DNA of 64,000 nt from Scolanthus callimorphus (lineage: Eukaryota; Cnidaria; Anthozoa; Actiniaria; Edwardsiidae). The DNA lies in the NCBI GenBank assembly GCA_033964015.1, contig CM066918.1:21659387-21723386 (forward strand), given 5' to 3'. Position numbers and translations under genes: made by a program. Positions within the stretch are counted from its first letter, which is position 1. Each line of letters begins with the position of its first letter. Positions 23,201 through 32,600 of the stretch are shown piece by piece. Below the pieces are notes generated by a model that was given only the letters and a program-made list of their open reading frames with translations, was not told where the DNA came from and ran no database searches.

Positions 23201-25820
23201 CCGCAACTGGGCGAGAGAGAACGGAGAGGAACTCGTAGCGCCAGGACTGGGTCTCACGAATGATCAACTTCTGTTCGTCGGGTTTGGTCAGGTAAGGTTT
23301 TAAATGAACAGGGATCCTGGATCTGTATTATTTAGATGGCATGAGCACTGCTCCATGTGGGTAAAGAATTCAACTCATTTACTATTAATTTTGAAACGGG
23401 CCTCTCTCGCTGTTTACTTCCATAAGAATATATAGATTTAGCCACTGGCTAAAAGCGGAGCTCCTGGTTACATATTTTTCTGCCCAGGCTGAGTTGCACC
23501 CCCCTTGTCACTAAGACAACTTTACCCAATTAGTTTGGTTGTCTGAGATTCATCCCCTTCCTGAGATATATTGTTTTTCTGCTAAGATGACCTCATCGAT
23601 GGCGTCATACAACGTGACCAGGCAGTTGCACCACCCTTGCCACTAAAACAACTTCACCCAAGTTTGGTTGTCTAAGGTTTATGCCTTCCCAAGATATCAA
23701 CCTTTTCTCGTTTGATGACGTCATCGATGACGTCATACCTCGTGACAATGTAGTTGCACCCCCCTTGCCACTAAGCCAATTTCACCCAAGTTTGGTTGTC
23801 TGAGGTTTATCCCTTCCCGAGATATCAACCTTTTGTCGTTTGATGACGTCATCGATGACGTCATACCACGTGACAAGGTAGTTGCACCCCCCTTGCCACT
23901 AAGCCAACTTCACCCAAGTTTGGTTGTCTGAGGTTTATCCCTTCCCGAGATATCAACCTTTTGTCGTTTGATGACGTCATCGATGACGTCATACCACGTG
24001 ACAAGGTAGTTGCACCCCCCTTGCCACTAAGACAACTTCACCCAGGTTTGGTTGTCTGAGGTTTATTCCTTCCCGAGATATCAACCTTTTCTCGTTTGAT
24101 GACGTCGTCGATGACGTCATACCACGTGACAAGGTAGTTGCACCCCCCTTGCCATTAAGACAACTTCACCCAAGTTTGGTTGTCTGAGCTTCATCCCTTC
24201 CTGAGATATGGCTAATAAACAGAGAAGGGTCTTGGTTTACCTGTGGTGGGGCAGGCACGCACGGACGCGCCAGCGATACCATAATGGAAATACCGCTGAA
24301 CCATGAAAAATGAAGTCGATAGTATACCTGAGTTCTACTTTGAACTATTGTATTCTTCCTACGCGATACCTATGGTGCTCCGCTCTGCGGCCTTCGGCCG
24401 CAAAGGAGCTCCGCTATAACATTCTCAAGGATCTGGATTTACCCTCTTACCCCATACCTTTTCGTAACGTATTTTGCTTGCAAACTAGCATCGAGCCGTA
24501 TTTTCCAACAAATATCACGGCAAAATGTCGACAGATCATCTGGTATGTCTCCTTATATACACACCATGGAATGACGTAATAAAGCGGACTGTGGACTCAC
24601 GAGGCGCAGCCGAATGGGTCCGCAGTACACAAATGCAATGCGTTTTCTATCTATATCACAAAATTACGACTAGCAAACCATGTTTTTGTAAGATACTTTT
24701 TTAAAAAAGAGAGATAAAACTGGTTTTATGTTTAACAAGAGTGCTCGACGACTGTGTTGCCGATGCCGATAGGATGCTACTGAAGAATTAAATCACCAAC
24801 TACAGATTGCGGATTCAGAAGCATATTATGACTACGCTCGTAATTATGAATTATCTTTTACTGCGAATTTCATCACTGGCGGAGAGTTTCTCGGAAGTAT
24901 CAGTATCTCTAAAAGCGTTAGGAGGTTTTGTCGTAAGTAGTATAGTAGGCACCGAATTGTCTTAAACTTACAGCTTACATTGTTTGAGCGTCGGTTGGCC
25001 ACTCCCGGTATCTATGACAGAACAGACTGTTATTGTCTGGCCTAACTGATGAACGTTTCTGATTGTTTAGATCTACTGCTATCACGCTAAGCCCTCTGCC
25101 ATCAAGTCACGACTGGCTCTCGATAGTCATTCGCTTCCACCTTACAGGTGAGGGGAAGGTCATTGCTACATCCTCAAAAGGGTTACACTTAAAAGGAGCC
25201 TGTCACGATACGTGCATGCTCCAAGAGCGAGAACAAGAAAACGAAGAAATGCTTTTTATTGTTTTCAGTTGTGTTGATGGACGAAACTCAATAATTAGCC
25301 CCCCCCCCTAAGATTGTTGATGGACAAACCTCAATTACCCCCCTAAAATTTGGGTGGATTCGCCCTTGTTGGCATGCAGGGTTGATAGTTCATCATCAAT
25401 TCGATGAAAAGTATTTTTTTCCTTTTTTCTCAACAACTTGCCTTACAATTTGTGCCATGAAGTGGGCGTAAGTAAAAAAAATCGCGTGCACCGGCTATCT
25501 AAATAATGTTCACTTTAGCAGGGCACTCGTACAGAATTCGCAGATATTTAAATCTTGCCAAATAGAATTTTATGGAAACGTTTATTTGTTGTTCAGTGTT
25601 CGGGATATTTTTAATACATGTATATTTTATGTGCTGCCTAAAGTTTTTTCGGAATATAAATTAAAGTTATAATTTACTAATAGTTGTGGCTTATGTTAGA
25701 TATCTGCTTCCTTTTCCCAGAGCCACCGGCAGTGTATCCAACTCCGAGAACTTTCCAAAAGTATTTCATTGTCCGCGAGGAGCAAAAATGAATCCGTCAA
25801 AGAAATGCAAAATTTGGTGA
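10532..25820 (+). CDS. M13 family zinc metallopeptidase (neprilysin/ECE-like), 17 exons
   Basis: A type II membrane peptidase expected to cleave extracellular peptides. Exons: 10532-11292, 12039-12086, 12636-12752, 13592-13669, 13888-14021, 14494-14722, 15176-15274, 16038-16115, 16472-16578, 17760-17818, 19419-19473, 19725-19792, 20986-21128, 23037-23101, 23196-23291, 25071-25147, 25731-25820 (TGA). Splice phases agree at every junction and give about 767 residues, close to the 750-770 of neprilysin and ECE. Family landmarks appear in order: N-terminal membrane anchor, Cys-rich N-lobe ([14 protein letters not shown]), [15 protein letters not shown], zinc motif HELVH, ENIAD with the third zinc ligand, [10 protein letters not shown], and a C-terminal [10 protein letters not shown]. 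Two exons (1 and 14) need a one-base shift to stay in frame; see findings. The intron after exon 6 has a GC donor. The start is the ATG at 10532. Confidence 0.9.
12860..13009. repeat. MITE, TTAGTCAAATC family, copy 2
   Basis: Starts TTAGTCAAATCCGACTAG and ends CTAGTAGTGGGATTTGACTAA, with internal 'tttctggtcatttgcc' shared with the other copies. It lies in an M13 intron. Confidence 0.65.
13013..13247. repeat. nested MITEs (GAGGCCAGTTAAC outside, GGGCATACGTCGAATT inside)
   Basis: Outer ends GAGGCCAGTTAACACAAAA and TTTTGTGCCAACTGGTCTC are inverted. The inner element, about 13040-13221, has inverted ends GGGCATACGTCGAATT and AATTCGACGTATGCCC. The inner type recurs alone at 20163-20295 and a small version of the outer type at 19292-19348. 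Confidence 0.65.
14494..14722 (+). CDS. M13 exon 6, followed by a GC-AG intron
   Basis: It completes the split Arg codon from exon 5 and encodes the helical segment of the N-lobe ([21 protein letters not shown]). It ends ...GTACCCATG before GCAAGT, and the next exon (15176, [12 protein letters not shown]) continues in phase 0. The family expects an uninterrupted sequence across this join. Confidence 0.85.
15275..15510. repeat. 36-bp tandem array starting at an M13 splice donor
   Basis: About seven units near 36 bp, each opening GTGAG(A/C)GAATCTAGAGA. The first unit is the donor of exon 7 itself (GTGAGC at 15275). Confidence 0.85.
16190..16365. repeat. (CAT/CAA)n low-complexity tract
   Basis: Simple trinucleotide-rich sequence of catcat, aacaac and gatcatcat in an M13 intron. 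Confidence 0.75.
16665..17255. repeat. ACAGTAAAAACC repeat cluster
   Basis: Several copies and inversions of 'aagaacctgtttaggctaaaat' bounded by acagtaa...cccgc and gcgggcttttactgta. Same family as 834-983 and 41120-41612. Confidence 0.6.
17349..17667. repeat. MITE, GGCC(G/C)GTTTACACTTGC family, copy 1
   Basis: Inverted ends GGCCGGTTTACACTTGC and GCAAGTGTGAACGGGCC flank CG-rich 'gcgcgagtcgcggcgattttt' sequence. Copies occur at 52141-52436 and, partial, at 37086-37266. Confidence 0.65.
17760..17818 (+). CDS. M13 exon 10 with VNAFY substrate-binding motif
   Basis: A 59-bp exon read as [19 protein letters not shown]. The N-A-(F/Y)-Y motif binds the substrate backbone in M13 enzymes. Split codons match exon 9 (GA|A) and exon 11 (A|AT). 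Confidence 0.85.
18003..19160 (+). pseudogene. decayed reverse-transcriptase ORF
   Basis: Fragments in shifting frames include [19 protein letters not shown], then a stop, [37 protein letters not shown], and after a MITE insertion [23 protein letters not shown] and [11 protein letters not shown]. These resemble a retroelement reverse transcriptase with the [10 protein letters not shown] block that I recall from invertebrate genomes; the class is uncertain. Stops and frameshifts show it is dead. It lies in an M13 intron. Confidence 0.65.
18735..18861. mobile_element. 127-bp foldback MITE, CTGCTAGCAG termini, 9-bp TSD
   Basis: Ends TAGTCTGCTAGCAG and CTGCTAGCAGGCTA are inverted, with arms continuing through CCGTTGGTTGGCTGTTTTTA. 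TAGTTTACA flanks both sides (18726-18734 and 18862-18870). It interrupts the reverse-transcriptase relic. Confidence 0.85.
19725..19792 (+). CDS. M13 exon 12 with HExxH zinc motif
   Basis: Encodes [25 protein letters not shown] is at 19762-19776 and carries two zinc ligands and the catalytic Glu. The residue after HGFD is Thr where many family members have a second Asp. Confidence 0.88.
20030..20340 (-). pseudogene. LINE reverse-transcriptase fragment, split by a MITE
   Basis: On the minus strand, the 20030-20160 part reads [19 protein letters not shown] and [23 protein letters not shown] is the catalytic motif of LINE reverse transcriptase. An upstream piece near 20300-20340 (GLKQG-like) is separated from it by the MITE at 20163-20295. 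Confidence 0.65.
20163..20295. repeat. MITE with GGGCATACGTCGAATT termini
   Basis: Starts AGGGCATACGTCGAATTTAA and ends ATAATTCGACGTATGCCCT. It is inserted in the LINE fragment. Confidence 0.75.
21425..22515. repeat. 24/27-bp minisatellite (GACCGGTTAGCGCACATAGC)
   Basis: About 44 units of GACGACCGGTTAGCGCACATAGCC, some with an extra GAC. Unit lengths are multiples of three, so several frames on both strands stay open for 350-410 codons. It lies in an M13 intron, and I do not call those ORFs genes. Confidence 0.9.
23037..23101 (+). CDS. M13 exon 14 with ENIAD zinc-ligand motif
   Basis: After the acceptor CCTCAG the sequence reads LNGFF, then [17 protein letters not shown] in another frame. 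Adding one T to the T7 run at 23045-23051 restores a continuous frame with the exact family spacing VNG-x4-(G)ENIAD. The Glu of ENIAD is the third zinc ligand and the Asp is a conserved active-site residue. Confidence 0.8.
23430..24430. repeat. dispersed element with internal ~127-bp tandem array
   Basis: The outer parts (23430-23480 and about 24225-24430) match 47085-47375. Between them are about five ~127-bp units, each with 'gttgcacccccсttgccac'-type sequence, 'gagatatcaacctttt' and a paired TGACGTCA palindrome. Confidence 0.75.
25731..25820 (+). CDS. M13 terminal exon
   Basis: Continues the split Arg codon from exon 16 and ends [22 protein letters not shown] Cys followed by x-x-Trp at the very C-terminus is diagnostic of M13 peptidases. 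Confidence 0.88.
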   Translation, partial: SVSNSENFPKVFHCPRGAKMNPSKKCKIW

Positions 25821-26051
25821 CAAATGGGAGGACAGTTCTATTATACCACTAAACCTCTCATTCAGATTGAAAGTACGAGGACGAGACATCGTGAAGAAAC
25901 AACACACCCTTCTGGAGAGTTGGACATTTATATTCTCGCTCTTGGCCCTATTGATGGCATTTAATGCTATCGGACAATGACAAATCTACGACAGAGAGAC
26001 CAGTGGCAAATTAAAAAATTCCCAGGACATTGCACAGAGTGCAAACATTGC

Positions 26052-26057
26052 AATAAA
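26052..26057 (+). promoter_or_regulatory. candidate polyadenylation signal of M13 gene
   Basis: AATAAA about 230 bases after the M13 stop codon. Confidence 0.45.
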
Positions 26058-26277
26058 TCTAATATGCTTTTGCAAACCTCAAGGGTTTCGCATGCGAATA
26101 ACACCATATACTTGATGTCAACAAGGTCTAGTAGTAGAAGCCATTTTAATAGTAGTTTGACATGGGCGAGGCGAATGGAAGTCACTATATCCCAATGGTT
26201 GAAACCAGAACGGGCCCAAATACTTAGATTTTTTCAGAAAACTTCAAAGAAAAAAAGCTTATAAAAATTATTGCTGA

Positions 26278-26342
26278 TTCGATCCTGGACCAACATCATT
26301 ATAAACCCGAGACTCTAACCACTAGGCTACGAGGGAGTTTGC
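26278..26342 (-). repeat. tRNA-like segment (SINE head or tRNA relic)
   Basis: Minus strand has TAGCCTAGTGGTTAGAG, like a tRNA A box, and GGTCCAGGATCGAATC, like a B box, about 30 bases apart. The acceptor stem does not pair and no clear anticodon arm is seen, so a functional tRNA is unlikely. Confidence 0.4.
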
Positions 26343-26559
26343 TGGTCAGGTCACTAATTTTATGGCATTTTATGTAATTTATCATATATAGAACGAGGAA
26401 TATACAGTAAAAATGATATCTAAAACAAACCAAAACCCCATCCTTACTCTAATCCCTAACAAATTACTGTTTTAGGACAGTTCTCTACACTTCTTGAATA
26501 AAACGAAGTATGATAAAAGATTTATATAGATTTCTGGTTTCAACCATTGGGATATAGTG

Positions 26560-27540
26560 ATTTCCGAGGCGAATACGGCCCATTCTCGTACCCAGAACTT
26601 CCCGGCACGTCACGTCGTGGACGCATTCTGGAACCCAGAACTCCCCCCCCCCCCTCGTCAACTCCTGGGGGAGGCTCATTCTCGTACCCAGAGCTCCCCG
26701 GCTCGTCACTTCGGGGGAGGCTCTGGTAACAGCCACCGACGCATGCGTTATAAAGAAAATAGCGGTTTTATGTCTCACAGTTACTTTCATAGTCGAAGGC
26801 ATAGGTTGAAAAGACGACTAGGAAACGACTGCCAGTGCAATTTTGATAGATACGTTTTTCGAAAGCGAAACTAAGCTACTTTTATGCACGAGTGCGCGCC
26901 ATTTCAGTGAATCAGCGAAGGCCCTCAAATGGATGTCACCAGAGCCTCCCCTGCGAGGCGGCGAGCTCTGGGTTCGAGAATAGGGGCAGGCTCTGGTGAC
27001 AGCCATTGACGTATGCGCGAGATTTGAGAGAAAGACCATTCTCCGCACGCACCAACGTTCAAAATCAGCCAAGGCCGGGGAGCTCTTGGTTTGAGAATGG
27101 TCAAACCCAGAGCAGTCTCTTGTGACAGCAACTGACGCATGCGTATAAGAAAATGACCTATTTGTGTCTCAAAACATTCTCGAACCCAGAGCTCCCCGGC
27201 TCGTAACCTCGCGGGGGAGGCTCTGGTGACAGCCACTGATGCATGCGCGAGATTTAATACAGAGCTCCTGAGAGAAAGACCTTTCAGCGCATGCTCCAAC
27301 GCTCAAAATCAACCAATCAGCGACGGCCCTCAAATGGATGTCACCAGAGCCTCCCCTGCGACCAGACGAGCTGGGGAGCTCTAGAGCTTAGAAGTCGAAG
27401 ACATGGTTTGAAAGACGAATTGTGGTGCATTTTAGCCAGACATAAAAATTGCATAAAAAGCGAGATAAAGCTAGTTTTATGTAGGAATGCGCGCCCTGAA
27501 GTGGCTGCCAACAGAGCCTCCCCTGCGAAATGAATACAGC
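26560..27540. repeat. cluster of 'CAGAGCTCCCCGGCTCG' dispersed repeats
   Basis: At least five copies in both orientations of 'cattctcgaacccagagctc' and 'gaggctctggtgacagccac' with 'gcatgcg'. Other copies are at 36995-37050, 38390-39000, 42868-43000, 43130-43200 and 50150-50670. Confidence 0.75.
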
Positions 27541-28979
27541 CCATCTATTGTCTGGCAGTAGACATACAAATGCGCAGCCATGTTTTTTGGACTATCTGAA
27601 CAGAAACTTAACCAGCGTTCGTATGCCCAGAAGTTGAACCATGCATGTTCAACCAACATGGCTGCGCTTTTGTGTTTTCTATTGCCCTAGGCATAGTGTG
27701 ACGTATATTGAAGACCATGTGGAACACAAATGTGTGTGGGGCTGGCTCACTCAATTTTCTTATAGCTTCATTTTATTAACTACTATTTATAGACCTAGGT
27801 TGATTATCAATACATCGACAGGGCTCTTTGACGCGTGGAACCTCGGCCCCATCTCTAAGGAATATACTTGGTTGAAATTCAATAATCTTGTACGATATTG
27901 TAGCTGACAAAACCCCAGACAAATTACTAGTAGAGAAAAGGACATTGTAAATATATACCCTTTCCGGGATACGTTGTCACCCAAAAAGCCTATAAGCTTG
28001 GTGCGCTAGGGAGTATGGGTAAAGATTTATTTAAATTTCTGTAAAATATTAGAAACAAACATGCTTGGAAATGTGCTGAAATTTAATCATTTCACCTGTG
28101 GTTGCGATAACTGTCTGAATTCAGATCAAACAGTAGCAATTTAAATGCCCCCATCATCCTTTGCGCTTCAAGCTTATAGGCTTTTTGGGTGACAACGTTT
28201 CCCGGAAACGGTATATATTTTTTTATTAACGTCAATTTAATAAAAGCATTTTTATGTACGAAACTGCATATGAATGAACTACATATGATCTCTACTCAGA
28301 GCAAGACTGAAAGTGTTGTCTGAAAGATGATGGTCCTCCCTTGAAATTGATCATAATGATTTGAATAATAAATTTATTACCGATATTGAATGTTCTGCAA
28401 AGTATTTATAGACTAATTCTTACTCCTATTAGTCTAATGCAAAGCATTAAAGTTTGTAGGGATATCGAGGATAAATTTCGAATACTTTTACCAGGGTTCG
28501 TAAGGCTAGTACGGCTGTCCTGTATTTTTATTGTACTCCTGGAAAGTCCTTGAAAGTCCTGGAATTTCGAACGAAGTCCTGGAAAAAATCCTGGAAAAAT
28601 GAAACGAATTTCATAATTCACAAAATCAAGAATGTAATCATTCTAATAATCGTTTTCAAGCTTGAAATTTTATCGAAAATGGACTGTCAAGGCTGAAAAT
28701 TATCCTGGAAAAATTCCGAAACAGCTCCTTAGAACTCGTTTTTCTTTTCTTCCAATTTTAAGAATAACCTTTTCCATGCGGTCTTGGAACTGACTCAATT
28801 TCGTATGCAAGAGCATTTTACAATCATCGATGAGTTTCACGAGGAGTATGGGAGTTAGAGCATAGACAACATACAGTGTACACTCTAAAGTAAGCAACTA
28901 ATACGACTGATGCGGAGAAGACGTTTTCGCGTCACATAACGTACAAGGAAAACTAGCCATTGCATCCTAAAACTGGTCA

Positions 28980-29170
28980 CATGGCCGAGGATACAGCGCC
29001 TGTATGGATCGTCTGTTTTGGATCCATCTAATCTAACCATGGAAGTTGAAAAAATGCAACGTAGGGCTGCCAGATTCGTGCTCAACTGTATACAGATTTT
29101 AGTATCACCCAACTAGTGGACCACTGTCAATGCTGCATTCTGACTGGCTACGCTACTAGGGGACTATTTT
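28980..29170 (+). pseudogene. LINE ORF C-terminal fragment
   Basis: Plus-strand reading VEKMQRRAARFVLN is the typical end of a LINE reverse-transcriptase ORF. Stops follow at once. Confidence 0.6.
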
Positions 29171-29173
29171 ATT
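29168..29173 (-). promoter_or_regulatory. candidate polyadenylation signal of alpha2delta-like gene
   Basis: AATAAA on the minus strand about 250 bases after the stop codon. Confidence 0.4.
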
Positions 29174-29421
29174 ACGTGATCTTAATAACGTAGCGCAATA
29201 CAGTGAAGTGAAGTGAAGCCCCATTTGGCCAGCTCCCGAAGAGGCGCTGGATCGTCGAGCATGATGAACTGAGGCTGATCTCCAGCAAAACCTTGCAATG
29301 TCATTGATGGTCAAGGTCACTTCCTGTGGAGTCGGTCCGGAGCTGATGCCGCCACTGCCAAGACTTAGGTGAAATCGTACGGCGTTTTCATGACAAGTAT
29401 ATCTCATCTTGAACAGATCTG

Positions 29422-29661
29422 TTACCATGGTGATCTCGAGCTCATTATTACACAGGAAGTAACTAAAATCACCAGGCAGTTCGACATTAATCCTGAAGCA
29501 GTTCCTCTGACGTTGCCGTCGCGTGGAGACGGAGTGACGACCGGCGTTGCCGTCTTTGGCCCTTTCAGCAGAGTAGAGTCCGACTCGGGTTTCTTGCACG
29601 CAATCTTTGTCTTTGGCTTGTTGCGTGCGATTGCTGGGCATGCAACTTGTGTATTTGGGGA
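29422..29661 (-). CDS. alpha2delta-like gene, terminal exon with hydrophobic tail
   Basis: From the acceptor TTGTTTAG the phase-0 frame reads SPNTQVACPAIARN, a Ser/Pro/Thr linker, then NCLVILVTSCVIM and stop TAA. A short hydrophobic C-terminus fits the GPI or membrane-anchor end of alpha2delta proteins. A 161-codon ORF in another frame here is an artefact. Confidence 0.65.
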   Translation of the reverse strand, partial: SPNTQVACPAIARNKPKTKIACKKPESDSTLLKGPKTATPVVTPSPRDGNVRGTASGLMSNCLVILVTSCVIMSSRSPW

Positions 29662-32600
29662 CTAAACAAGAAATGACATATTAAACAACAATTATATTTG
29701 GAATCCATATCACTCCTACCTCGCTAATTCTAAAACTCATGTCTTATTATTGGCCGAACAACCAATGGAAGAGTCCACGTGTCTGTATCCCACAATACAG
29801 AACTTCTGGCGTTAGTGCACAGAGGGTATTACAAGGTGGCGCGAAGGTATTATTTTTATTTTCGAGTGGCAAGGACAATATTTTACGAATGAGCGCATTT
29901 TCTTGTTATTATATAGACAATATTATTGTCCAAATTGATTTCCAAGAACTTTTGTTTTAACTGATATCCTCACTATTGAGGATATCACTATTGAGGATAT
30001 GGAAAATATGTCACTCAGGTCCCGGATGTAGCTTCATATGAGATCTACGAGAGGCGTATTTCCCAGTAAAACGCTCGTGTCCATATAATAAATTTAGTTC
30101 TGTAACTATTGATAATACAAAACTCCGCTATCGTCTACACCTACGCTGAAACATGAAACATGAAAATATGAGTGGTACACAGATTTCGCTGAGTGAAAAG
30201 CCGTATTTTACTTCACAAATGAAGCAGGAGGATGAAGGGCTTCTAACAAACTTCCTTGCGTGTTCCACCCTGCCCCTCGGTCAGCATTATCTTACATCTC
30301 TGCTCCTATGTGTATATCATAATTAACCATGCCTCACCTGGTAGAAATGGAGCGAGCAGGGGTTGTATCGCACACTACAGACACAGGGAATACATATGGG
30401 CGTGGTGGGGGACTGGTCCTTGTTGATGCCACCGGCACATGAGGTCTTGGAACACTGAAAACGTACGGTAAAACGATCAAGACTCTTAATTAGTAAGCGT
30501 TATCTACTGAGGGCATGTTGCAGGCGTCGACTCAAAACTCATCTTAAACAGTGCTAACCTTAGCCTGCTAGCAGGCGTTGGTTGGCTGTTTTTAGGTCGT
30601 TTTACGGCGAGAATCGAGCGAGAATCCCGATGCAGGCTCCATCTTTGACGGGTGAAAATTCGGTCTGGGGCGAGTGACAAAACGACTCTCTGCTAGCAGG
30701 CTATGTTACCCTACATTGTTCTCTCAATCGCGATTTTGGGGTGTTCCTTGGTGTTAAGGTAAGCTTTGTTTTTGGTGCTCGAGTTCTTTGTACTCTATTC
30801 CATTGTCTCGTTCTAAGGTCTTTGTTCGTGGCTTTTGTTCCATTGTTTTTATACCTCTGGTGCTCCATAACACCATGAAATTGCTAATCGTATCCAAACC
30901 CCATTTACGCTCATGATTTCCATTGTCTCGTTCTAAGGTCTTTGTTCGTGACTTTTGTTCCAATGTTTTCATGTCTCTGGTGCTCCGTAACACCAAGAAA
31001 TCGCCCGATTTTGGCGCTCTGTAGTAATGAAATAATGACGTCTAGCTGCATTAAACGTCTGAATCCACACGAAATGTTTTTATTTATTACCTAATTACAG
31101 ATCAAAAATCAACCAGAAGAATCTGATTGGTCGGTTATGTTACAGAAATTCTCGTAACTTAAATTTGCCTACGATTCCATGACAACACAGTGCAACACCC
31201 CCTCAAGCAAAACAGAGTGTGAGAAGTTTCAACCAGCCACACAATGCCAGCCAGACAATGAGCGACGTTGAACAACGCGTGCGTTGTCTTGGAAACGTCA
31301 GAAAAATGAGGTTTTGCTTGGGTATTACATAATGAAAGAGCCCTTCCGTAAAGTGAAGTACGATCGAGCGTGAAGGGGCGGCGGAAATCCTAACTAGCCG
31401 TGTTACTGTCTTACCGAAGTGCACTTCATCGCCGGATCGGGGCAGTACCCTCCATCAAGAACCACCAGGTACACGTTAGTGTTCTCCACTGGAACCATGA
31501 TGTAGCTCCCGCACCGAAGTCTGCCCTCCACTTTACCCCTACCAAGGCAAGAACAACTAGCTTAGTCCACCATGTACTGCAAGTAACTCAACTCGGAAGA
31601 CCTTGGATGAGCTGAACAACACATTTCATAGTTCCCTCGTTCTATTTTACAGCCCCTGTAACGTGTTCAATGTCGGGTGGCTGATCAAACTTTGGCTCGT
31701 TGAACATTCCAGTGATTTCAGTTTTAGTGAGAAGAAAACGGACAGCACTATGACAGCTTGTTGTGTACCTACCCTGGGATAATATCAGCAATCTTGTAAT
31801 TGATGTACGTTTGTCCGAGCTGGTGATGAGCAAAAATTTGATAAGCAAATGGCATGAAATGCTTCCGTCAAGGTTGGCTGTTCTCCCGTGTACGAACCTA
31901 AAACAACTCACAAGTTGCGTCAGAATAGCTTCCTTTGTTTAGTAGAACGAATCATGATGAAAGGAGAGCTGAACACAAAGGTGTCCTCTGGCAATGGTTC
32001 GTACACGGCGGATTATCCTACACTACAGCCACACTACAAATGCTAATTTTTCAGTGTGACCATAACTTTTTCAGTTGTGGCAAGAGTACATATTCACGCG
32101 TCGAATGCAATGAGCCGTACCATTACGTGGTTGCCGACTTTTACGTATGAATGAAAAATAATTGAATCTTTCCTTTGACAATCTCAATCGAAATTAACAA
32201 ATGAAAAATGAAAAATGAAACAGCAACGACCTAATCAATGCCATGACTCAATGCATTCAGCACGTGGATATTTAATCGCTTGTCACAACAAAACAGGACA
32301 CGCTAAAAAAATTGATAAAAAAACGTTTCAAGAACCATCATTCTTTGTTATGAGATATGTCTCGGTGGTAACATCATGCTGAGCGGCCAAGTTGTAAAAT
32401 CATGCGGATATTTGGTTTTATAAAATAACTGCGATATAGTACGCGCGCTCTGATTGGTCGAAAACTAATTACCATAACGCTATGGTAATGCTTTGACCGG
32501 AAGTGTGTTTTCACTCGCCAAACTATGACAAAACTACAACAGTTTCTATCATTTCTCCATCTAAATCTTTAAAAAAGCATGTATAAAATGATGAAACCTT

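Larger units (their letters stand above)
25821..29421. other. convergent spacer between M13 and alpha2delta genes
   Basis: No gene exon was recognised. It holds the 'cagagctccccggctcg' repeat family at 26560-27540, a tRNA-like segment, a 35-bp inverted pair (26180-26214 with 26533-26567), and a LINE 3' end. Confidence 0.55.

Noticed and set aside
29156..29641. 161-codon minus-strand ORF
   Set aside because: Overlaps the alpha2delta-like terminal exon, but the phase from exon 30338-30454 selects another frame, which gives a linker and hydrophobic tail.
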